Shown here one piece after another: positions 8,259-16,000 of a stretch of 44,580 nucleotides of DNA. The position numbers and the translations under genes were made by a program. The notes under the pieces were generated by a model. The model was not told the origin of the DNA and did not search any database. It saw only the letters and a program-made list of their open reading frames with translations. Origin of the DNA: Myxococcales bacterium (GTDB lineage: Bacteria; Myxococcota_A; Polyangia; Polyangiales; Polyangiaceae). Numbering within the stretch: position 1 is the stretch's first letter; every line of letters starts with the position of its first letter. The stretch covers positions 1 to 44,580 of the forward strand of contig SECP01000066.1 in NCBI GenBank assembly GCA_004193285.1, read 5' to 3'.

Positions 8259-9581
8259 TCAGAAGCTGGCTTGCGCGCAGAAGATCGTAGTGACCTCCGT
8301 CGGCGCTTGATCATAGTCGAACACGGAGGTCGCCAGCTGGAGCTTCGCCTCGTGGGCAACCCAGTAGTAGGTGAGCCCACCGGAATACTCGTGCTGCTCG
8401 TCGAGCCGAGCAAAGTCTGCTGGTGCCTCCTCGCTCTGGCGAACGTTCGGATCGAAGTAACCGAAGCGTACCAGGGGCTGGAGGGTCTTCGCGATGGTGT
8501 AGCCCAGCACCGCGTAGTACCCCTGGCTCGTCAGGCGTGAGGTCGCGCTGACTCGGTCCCGCCCGCGAATGAGCTCGCCCTGTAGCAAGAAGCCCGCCTT
8601 CTCCAAGTGCAGGTCGACCTCGACCCGATCTTTGGTGCCGGCAAGGTCCCGCTCCCCGACCGAGGAGTAGCCGACGCCGGCGAGCGTCAAGCCCTCGATT
8701 GGGTAGAGCTCGAGTCGGAGCGCCAGGTCTTTTTGGTCGTTCGTGTCCAGCCGGTTCTGCCCTTCGCCGTTCATCGCGGCGGCGACATAGCCTAAGTATT
8801 TTAGGCGCTTTTCGGCGCGAATGCCGATGTCTCGGCGCTCCCCCAGACGACGCGAAACCGTGGACCGCTCCGGGAGGAGCAGCTTGGCGACGCTGCCGTA
8901 CGCCTCGTAGCTGACCGGAATCTTGAATTGACCGATCGATACATCGACGTAGTCCGACATCACGGTCACGACCGCGTCCTGCACGATTGACGAGGCGCTC
9001 GTCGGCTGAGAAACGGCGGCGGTGCCGATCGTGTCACCGGCTTCGTTTTTCACGGGCACGTTCGCGGTGCTCGGCTCCAGCAAGCGCGCCGGGTCGATGA
9101 CGACGGCGTAGCCGAATCGGCCAGGGATGATCTCGCCGGCCCACCGCAGCTCGAGGCGTCGCAATCGAAACGAGGTCTGCTTCCACTCTTCCTCGGAGTG
9201 CGTGGCGAAGGCCCAAACCTGAACGACCGCGCCCGGCTTCCAAAAGCCCTCTTTGCCGATTGAAAGCTGGCGCGGCGGCTCGGCGGGCTTCACGTCGACG
9301 GCCGCGCTCGGCAGGACGGCTACGCTGGGGGCGGGCGCGGGGCTCACTACTTCAACGACTGCGGGCTTGCGAGGCGCGGGCTCTGGCGGAGCCGCGGGCT
9401 CCACTGTCTCTGTGGGCAGGGACGCGGGCACGGACGCGGGCGCGGGCAAAGCCGGCGCGGGCAGCTCTTCCGCGGGCTCGTCAAGCGCGGTCTGCGCGTG
9501 AGCGCTGGAGACCGAGACGGAGACAGAGACCGAAACTGCGAGCAGCACTGACGCCGCGGAAAACAGAGCGCCGTGTTTCAT
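8259..9581 (-). CDS. Outer-membrane porin of the OprO/OprP (phosphate-selective porin) type
   Basis: ATG at 9581 gives a signal peptide whose core is a Ser-Val repeat and which ends SSAHA; 440 aa. Residues about 30-100 are a Pro/Ala/Glu-rich periplasmic stretch. The rest reads as a 16-strand-type barrel: FWKPGAVVQVWAFA, SFRLRRLELRWAGEI, ISVGQFKIPVSYE-like segments, RRLGERRDIGIRAEKR, and a C-terminal Phe (CAQASF). The RRLELRW and GQFKIPVS features are typical of the OprO/P family. It follows the GH67 gene by 61 bp on the same strand, so the two are probably co-transcribed and it may admit the released sugar acids or oligosaccharides; that substrate is an inference. Confidence 0.8.
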   Translation of the reverse strand: MKHGALFSAASVLLAVSVSVSVSVSSAHAQTALDEPAEELPAPALPAPASVPASLPTETVEPAAPPEPAPRKPAVVEVVSPAPAPSVAVLPSAAVDVKPAEPPRQLSIGKEGFWKPGAVVQVWAFATHSEEEWKQTSFRLRRLELRWAGEIIPGRFGYAVVIDPARLLEPSTANVPVKNEAGDTIGTAAVSQPTSASSIVQDAVVTVMSDYVDVSIGQFKIPVSYEAYGSVAKLLLPERSTVSRRLGERRDIGIRAEKRLKYLGYVAAAMNGEGQNRLDTNDQKDLALRLELYPIEGLTLAGVGYSSVGERDLAGTKDRVEVDLHLEKAGFLLQGELIRGRDRVSATSRLTSQGYYAVLGYTIAKTLQPLVRFGYFDPNVRQSEEAPADFARLDEQHEYSGGLTYYWVAHEAKLQLATSVFDYDQAPTEVTTIFCAQASF

Positions 9582-9642
9582 CGTTCGGATCCACAACGCC
9601 CGAACCTGGCTGGAATTTAGCTTCGGCCGGTTTCGTGAGGCG

Positions 9643-12126
9643 TCAGGGCAGAACGGCGGGCGAAGGAGAGCCCGTGTACACGGCCGGGCAGCGGGGCTTC
9701 TTTACGTCTGCGGGGCAGGTCAGGCCTTGATAGTAGCTCAGGGGCTGCGCCAGCGGAGCGTAGCCGCTGGGCACCGCCTGCTTGGAGACCTGCGCAAAGT
9801 ACGCGAGGCTGGCGTCGCGCCACCAGCGCGCCTCGTAGTGCTGAATCTGGAGGAAGTCTGTCACTTCTTTGAAGCGCTTCGCATCCACCCGCCCCTGAGC
9901 GGACTGCCAAGACGTTCGCATGGCGCCGACTTCATCCACGCCTTGGCTGTAGCGATGCACGAGCTCCGCCCAAACCGTGCGGCCAGTATCCAGCGTGTCT
10001 TGCCAGCTCACATGGTGAAAAAACAAAAGCAAATCGTTCGGCGTCGTCGCGCGCGCCCCAAACGTCTGTGAGAGCGGAGCGCTGTACTGGGCCGCCGCGT
10101 TGCTGCCGGAGGCGCTGCGGTCGAAGCCGATGCCCTTGTCATCGGCCTTGTGGTAATAAACGGGGTTCCATTCGGCGCGGCTCAGGTTGCTCACCCACGC
10201 GCCGGGCCCGTAGTGGTGGTCCGTCCCCATGATGTGCACGAGCCCGAGCGGCGTCATGTAACCCACGACCGCGGCGCGCGACCTCATCATCATGTCGACC
10301 ACCGGGGCGACGACCAACGGATCGTTGGAGAGCGTCTGGCGGACCCACTCCTCGGCGACGTTACGAGCAGAGGCGTCCGGGTCCCACGCCATTCGCCCGA
10401 ATACGTACCAGTTCGCCTGGTTGAACTGCGAGCCTGTCCAATTCGCGTCGTCGCCGATGTTGGCGACCCCAGCGATCGCGGTCGCGGCGTAGTCGTGCAG
10501 CGAGCCGTCGATGACCTTGGCCACGGTGGAGCCAGCCCCCTCCGCGAACGTATCAGCGTGCAGCACTTCCTCGTAGAGCGGCCCCAGGTAGGCGAGGTGC
10601 GTGTCCTGCCCCAAATACTCCTTGGTGATCTGCAGCTCGAGCGCGAGTGGGGTGCTGGGCATCGCGCCGAACAGGGCGCTTTGAGGCTCCCGCGGCTGGA
10701 AATCCAGAGGGCCGTTTTTCACCTGGACCAGCACGTTGGGCTCGAACTTGCCGTCCAGCGGCTTGAACTCGTCGTACGCCTGCTTGATGCGATCTTGGGG
10801 GCTGTCCTCCGAATAGACGAAGGCGCGCCACATCACGATGCCGCCGTGCGGCGCCACCGCCTGCGCGAGCGCGTTGGCGCCCTCCGCGTGGGTGCGATTG
10901 TAGTCTTGCGGCCCCGGCTGACCCTCCGAGTTTGCCTTGACCAAGAAGCCGCCGAAGTCAGGGATGAGCTGGTAGATCTCGTTCGCCTTGGTCACCCACC
11001 ATTGCTTGACGCTCGCGTTCGTGGGGTCCGCGGTGGCGAGGCCGCCAATCTCGATCGGAGCGCTGAAGCGAGCGGTGAGGTACACCCGGATGCCGTACGG
11101 CCGAAACACATCCGCGAGGGCCTTGACCTTCGCGAGGTAAGAGGCAGTGAGCACCTGCGCGTTGGCGTTCACGTTGGTGAGCACCGTCCCGTTGATGCCG
11201 ATGGACGCGTTGGCGCGCGCGTACTCGGCATAGCGCGGAGAAAGCGTGGCTGGCAGCGCAGCCCAGTCCCACAGCGAGCGGCCGGCGTAACCGCGCTCGA
11301 CGGTGCGGTCCAGGTTGTCCCAATGATTCAAGATCCTTCGCTGCAGACGCGGCGACGCACGGAGCGACAGCTTGGAGAGAGCGCTGTGGCTCTGCAGGTG
11401 ACGCAGCAGCGCAAAGCTACCGTACAGGACGCCGACCTCACTGTTGGCCGCCACCGCGATGACTGGCTGTCCCCCCGACTCGGTCGACTCCACGAGGTAG
11501 CCCTCGGTTCCGAGCGCCGCTAGTTGCTGAGCGAGCGGCAACGCTGCGATCGCCGGTGAGGTCGTCGGCGTACCGATGATGACCGCGCCAGGGCCCTGGA
11601 CCGCGCTCGTCACCATCACGGCCGCGCCGGTGAGCCCACTCAAGCCTTTGACCAGCTCGGCCTCGGCCAAGTCCGTGCTGCCGCCGCCGCCCGCGCTCAC
11701 GACGTGCGTGAGCGCCGCTTGGTACTCGGCCAAGCGCTTGGGGATGGGGACCTTTGGGTACCGCAACCAGAGCTGAGCGCCGGTCTCCTCCGGAAGCGAG
11801 TCCGGCAACGGGTAGGGTTCGTCCGAACCGAGGTCCGAGCCGCCCTGAGGCTGCCCACCCGCGCCGCCGGACAGGGCGCCGCCAGCGCCGGCGGTAGCAG
11901 AGGCGCCGCCCCCGCCTCCGGTCGCCCCGCTCGGGTCCGTACCCGCCGCACCGCTGCCACCGCCGGTGCCGGTGCCGGTGCCGGTGCCGCCAGTGGTCGC
12001 CATCGCGCCGCCTTGCGCCATGCCGCTGGGGCCGGGGCTTTTGGTAGAGGAGCAACCGAGGGAGGCCGCTAGCGTTAGCGCGACCCAGACCACGAGCGAG
12101 GAGCGATTCCCGTTTGAAGACATCAT
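9643..12126 (-). CDS. GH67 alpha-glucuronidase, surface lipoprotein
   Basis: An 827-aa enzyme that removes (4-O-methyl)glucuronic acid from glucuronoxylan fragments. Residues 1-25 are a signal peptide with lipobox ASLGC (Cys25); 26-100 is a Gly/Ser/Thr linker with a GTGTGTG microsatellite. The GH67 body follows: an N-terminal helper domain, the catalytic barrel from about 255 (ILNHWDNLDRTVERGYAG) and the helical C-terminal domain. Catalytic residues are present: E401 in ANSEGQPGP (acid), D475 in GPLDFQPRE and E503 in LQITKEYLG, at the same relative spacing as E292/D365/E393 of the Cellvibrio enzyme. Most characterised relatives are cytoplasmic or periplasmic, so a lipid anchor plus long linker is notable. 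A second ATG (12123) is possible. First gene of a unit with the porin. Confidence 0.93.
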   Translation of the reverse strand: MMSSNGNRSSLVVWVALTLAASLGCSSTKSPGPSGMAQGGAMATTGGTGTGTGTGGGSGAAGTDPSGATGGGGGASATAGAGGALSGGAGGQPQGGSDLGSDEPYPLPDSLPEETGAQLWLRYPKVPIPKRLAEYQAALTHVVSAGGGGSTDLAEAELVKGLSGLTGAAVMVTSAVQGPGAVIIGTPTTSPAIAALPLAQQLAALGTEGYLVESTESGGQPVIAVAANSEVGVLYGSFALLRHLQSHSALSKLSLRASPRLQRRILNHWDNLDRTVERGYAGRSLWDWAALPATLSPRYAEYARANASIGINGTVLTNVNANAQVLTASYLAKVKALADVFRPYGIRVYLTARFSAPIEIGGLATADPTNASVKQWWVTKANEIYQLIPDFGGFLVKANSEGQPGPQDYNRTHAEGANALAQAVAPHGGIVMWRAFVYSEDSPQDRIKQAYDEFKPLDGKFEPNVLVQVKNGPLDFQPREPQSALFGAMPSTPLALELQITKEYLGQDTHLAYLGPLYEEVLHADTFAEGAGSTVAKVIDGSLHDYAATAIAGVANIGDDANWTGSQFNQANWYVFGRMAWDPDASARNVAEEWVRQTLSNDPLVVAPVVDMMMRSRAAVVGYMTPLGLVHIMGTDHHYGPGAWVSNLSRAEWNPVYYHKADDKGIGFDRSASGSNAAAQYSAPLSQTFGARATTPNDLLLFFHHVSWQDTLDTGRTVWAELVHRYSQGVDEVGAMRTSWQSAQGRVDAKRFKEVTDFLQIQHYEARWWRDASLAYFAQVSKQAVPSGYAPLAQPLSYYQGLTCPADVKKPRCPAVYTGSPSPAVLP

Positions 12127-12388
12127 CTGCCGAGACTCACCAACTGAGTGCGAAAAAGCGCGCGGGCGTGATCAACAGACGCCCACGACGCGCTGCGAAG
12201 CCAGCCCATGCTGGCAGAGCTGCGCTGGGCCTCCAGGCGAGTGTTTCTTCGCCCTTCACGCCCAAAGTTCCACTTGGCCCAGACGTTTCGTCACGCGGCG
12301 CCCCGATGTCTTGGAGGAAACGCGCGCTGAGCGTCAGCCTGACGTCACGTAGCTTCATCACCCAAAAGGATGATGGCCGCGTGAAAAA

Positions 12389-12400
12389 TTTCTATAGAAA
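12389..12400. promoter_or_regulatory. 12-bp perfect palindrome upstream of the SCO gene
   Basis: TTTCTATAGAAA lies 33 bp upstream of the SCO start in the 306-bp gap between the divergent GH67 and SCO genes. AT-rich perfect palindromes are rare in this DNA, so it is a reasonable operator candidate. The rest of the gap (12127-12432) holds a GTCAG-C-CTGAC repeat around 12335 and no convincing gene. Confidence 0.4.
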
Positions 12401-12432
12401 CGGACGCGTGATGTCGGTAATAGTGGGGGTTG

Positions 12433-13062
12433 GTGTCAGCCTTTGCCTTCAGGTGGGAGACGCGCCCGGGTGCTCGCGGCGCGGCGATGGGGCTGCTGCT
12501 GGCCGCGCTCAGCGTCAGCTGTCAGCGGCAAGAACCGAGCGCCCTGGCCGCCACTTTCGAGGACGTTTCGCTCACTGATCAGGACGGCGCGGCGCTCGTA
12601 GCCGCGGCGCTCACCGACCAGGTCGTGCTGGTGAATTTCATGTTCACGAGCTGCCCCGTCGTCTGCCCGCGTCAGACCGAGGCGCTCGCGCAGGTGCGAG
12701 CCGCGCTGCCCTCGCCGATTCGCGAGCGCGTTCGCTTCATCTCCGCCTCCGTGGATCCGGACAATGACACGCCGCGCGCGCTCCAGCAGTTTGCGCGCGC
12801 GCACCACGCGGCCGCGCACGGCTGGTCCTTCGTCCGTTCGGACGCCGAGGGCACGGCGAAGCTCACGTCGCGACTCGCCGCGTTCGAACCTGGCACGGCG
12901 CCCTCACCCTCCGCGCATGGCACGTCCATCTATCTTTTCGATCGCGGCGGGCGCCTCGTGCAGCGCTACCGCGGTGCTCCGCTCGATGTGTCCCACCTCG
13001 CGCGCGAGCTCTCCTTGCTCGATGACTTGAAACCTTCCGGAGCGCGCCTGGCTCGCAACTGA
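12433..13062 (+). CDS. SCO1/SenC-family copper chaperone, lipoprotein
   Basis: A 209-aa thioredoxin-fold protein. The copper-binding set is complete: CPVVC (C74/C78) in FMFTSCPVVCP and a distal His (H162) in SAHGTSIYLF. Other family marks are VLVNFMF, FISASVDPDNDTP and HGWSF. Start at GTG 12433 is preferred over TTG 12430 (adjacent) and ATG 12487, because the ATG form would leave too short a signal before the lipobox LSVSC. SCO proteins deliver Cu to cytochrome oxidase and, in Streptomyces, support extracellular copper radical oxidases. Here the next gene starts about 37 bp downstream and encodes a copper radical oxidase, so the likely client is that protein. Confidence 0.9.
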   Translation: MSAFAFRWETRPGARGAAMGLLLAALSVSCQRQEPSALAATFEDVSLTDQDGAALVAAALTDQVVLVNFMFTSCPVVCPRQTEALAQVRAALPSPIRERVRFISASVDPDNDTPRALQQFARAHHAAAHGWSFVRSDAEGTAKLTSRLAAFEPGTAPSPSAHGTSIYLFDRGGRLVQRYRGAPLDVSHLARELSLLDDLKPSGARLARN

Positions 13063-13099
13063 GCCGTGGCGCGTGACGGCGCTCCCAACCGAAATCCCC

Positions 13100-16000
13100 A
13101 TGCTCGAGTCCCGTACCGAGATCAGTCGACGTGTATTTACCATCGCCTCGAGCATCGCTCGCGGTGCGGCAGCGCGCGGGGCCCTGCTCACTGCGCTCAG
13201 CGTCGCCGCGTGCTCGGCGCAGCCCGGTGCAGGCGGTACGGAGGAATGGCCAACCGCGGGGGAGCGCGCCGCGGCGCTCGAGGTTTCGCCTGCGACCGCA
13301 GCTCTTGCGATCACCTTGCCCGAGGCTCAAGACCCGCTCTTCGCCGGCCTCAGCGTCCCGGCCGATGCGGCGCTGCGCGGCATGTGGTCTCCGACCAGGG
13401 ACTGGCCGCTCAATGGGCTTCACTCCACCCTGCTCCCGAACGGCCGCGTCCTCACGTACGGCACCCCAGCCGGTAACGCCGCGAGCCAAGACGGGCGCAC
13501 GTTCGACGTGTGGGACCCCGCCCAGGGCTTCACCGGCGTGAGCCACCGCACCGTTTACAACGCCCAGCAGGTCAACAGCTTCTGCAGCAGCGCGGCGTTC
13601 TTACGCAGCGGCACCCTGCTCGTGTCGGGGGGGAACTCGCCGCTGGAAAGCAGCGAATTTTCACCGGCGACGGCGGCGGTCGTCACCTCGCCGTTCAGCC
13701 TGGCGGACGAGCGCTGGTACGGCTCGATGATCACGCTGGCGGACGGACGCCTGCTGATGCTCGGGGGGTCGACTCCTTACGGCGCCCTGCGGGCCTACCA
13801 GGATCCGGGTCAGGCCGTGAACGCCGGGAGCGTTTCCATGACCCCAGAGATCTACGAGCCCGGGACCGGCTTCCGCAGCCTGTTCGGCGCCTACAGCCGC
13901 GAAGCGTTCGGGCCGGACCATCACCGCTACTGGTACCCGCGAGCGTGGGCCGCCCCGAACGGTGAAGTGTTCGGTATTTCTTCGGAGAAGATGTGGTTCC
14001 TGAGCTCCGAGGGCTCGGGCGCGGTGCGGGTAGCGGGTGCGTTCAAAACCGGCGTGGATGCGGTGACGCGTCCCAACATCGGCCCGACCAGCGCCGCGGT
14101 CATGTTCGCCCCGGGTCGCATCCTGCAAGTGGGAGGCAACGGGTACCACGACGGCCACGCGACGCCGAGCAGCGCGCTCGCCACGGTCGTGGATATCAAC
14201 GGCGCCGCGCCGGTGGTCACGGAGACGAACCCGATGACCTTCGCTCGGCAATGGCCCAGTGCGACCGTGCTGCCGGACGGCCGCGTCGTCGTCACCGGCG
14301 GCACACGCTACGCGAACAACGGCGGGGCGGACGCCGTCTACGAGGCAGAGCTGTGGGAGCCCAGCACCGGCGTGTGGACGACGGGCGCGCGCGCCGGCCA
14401 AGTCCGCGTCTACCATTCTGCGGCCATTTTGATGCCCAACGGCGCCGTCCTCTCGACGGGCGGCGGCGCACCGGGCCCGGTGAACAATCTCAACGCCGAG
14501 GTGTACTACCCGCCCTATTTGTTCCGCGCGGCGGCGGCGGGCGGTGCAGAGCTAGCGCCGCGTCCCCGGATGGCCGCGGTGAGCACTTTGGCCCTCGGCC
14601 ATGGTGCGCAGCTGGACGTCCAGCTCACCGGCAGCCCCACCATCGTGCAAGCGGTGCTGATCGGAGCCAGCAGCGTGACGCACTCCTTCAACACGTTCCA
14701 GCGTCGACTCGAGCTGCGCTTCCTGCAAGAGGGCGGCCGCCTCGCGGTGGAAATGCCGGCTCGTGCGGCCGAAGCACCACCCGGTTACTACGCGCTCTTC
14801 CTTCTGGACCAGCTCGGTGTCCCTTCGAACGCCGTCTTGCTCTCGCTGGGTGAGGACATGGCCGCACCGCCGGTCTCGACGCTGCTGCCGCGCGGCAACG
14901 TCATCACCCTTCAGAGCCTGAGCCAGCCGGACTACGCGATCGCCACCGACGCGCAGTCGCTGGGCGTCCTCAAGCTGCTGGGCGCGAGTCCCAGCGCCTC
15001 GGACCTGAGCAGCGCGCGGTTCCTGGTGCGCGACGGTCTCGCCGACAGCAACTGCGTTTCGCTGGAGTCGACGACGACGCCGGGGCAGTGGCTTCGTCAC
15101 CAGGCGTACCGGCTGCGCGCGGCCGCGAACGACGGATCGGACGTGTTCAAAGCGGACGCGACATTCTGTCCAGAGCTCGGGCTAGCTGGAACCGGCATCA
15201 GCTTGAGGTCCAAAAACTTCCCGCTGCGGGTACTGCGCCATCGGAGCTTCGAGCTTTGGCTGGACCCGGTTACGACGGAGACCGGGTTCGCCGCCGAAGC
15301 CAGCTTCAAGCTGCGCGAGCCACCGCTACCGACCCTGCCCGCAGTGCCCGCGCCCATCGTCGCCAGTGGCGCAACCGTCCACTACGCGCCCGCGCTCACG
15401 TTGCAAGGCGCCTCCTACATCTGGGACTTCGGGGACGGGAGCGCTCCGTCCGAGCCTTCCACCACGCCGGAGGCGACCCACACCTACGGCGCGCCGGGAC
15501 TTTACTTGGTGACGCTCACGGTAAGGCTCGCGGACGGCCGCACCGTCATCAAGACCTTCGTTCAGGCGGTGCGCGGGGAAGTTACCCCCGGCGCCTCGCG
15601 CTCGTCCTCCGCGCTCGCGGTGGAGGCTCGCTCGGGCGCCCCCGAGCGGATCTGGGTGGTCAATCCCGACGCCGACACGGTGTCCGTCTTGGACAGCGCG
15701 GCGCTGACCCGGCTCAAGGAGCTCGCCGTCGGCGCGTCACCACGCAGCGTCGCGGTGGCACCCAACGGGCGCATCTGGGTTGTCGCTCGAGACTCCGCGA
15801 CCATCTCGGTCGTGGACCCTAGCAGCCTCACCGTGACGCAAACCATCAGCCTTCCCGCGCGGTCGCGCCCTTACGGCTTGGTGTTCGCCCCCGGCGGCTC
15901 GGCCTACGTGAGCTTGGACGCCACGGGCCAGTTGCTTCAGCTCGACGCGGCCACGGGGGAGCGGCAAGGCGCGCTGGACGTCGGGCCCAATGCACGCGGC

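Noticed and set aside
10150..11523. 457-codon plus-strand frame opposite the GH67 gene
   Set aside because: Antisense shadow of a strongly supported GH67 coding region in high-GC DNA; the peptide has no recognisable domain.
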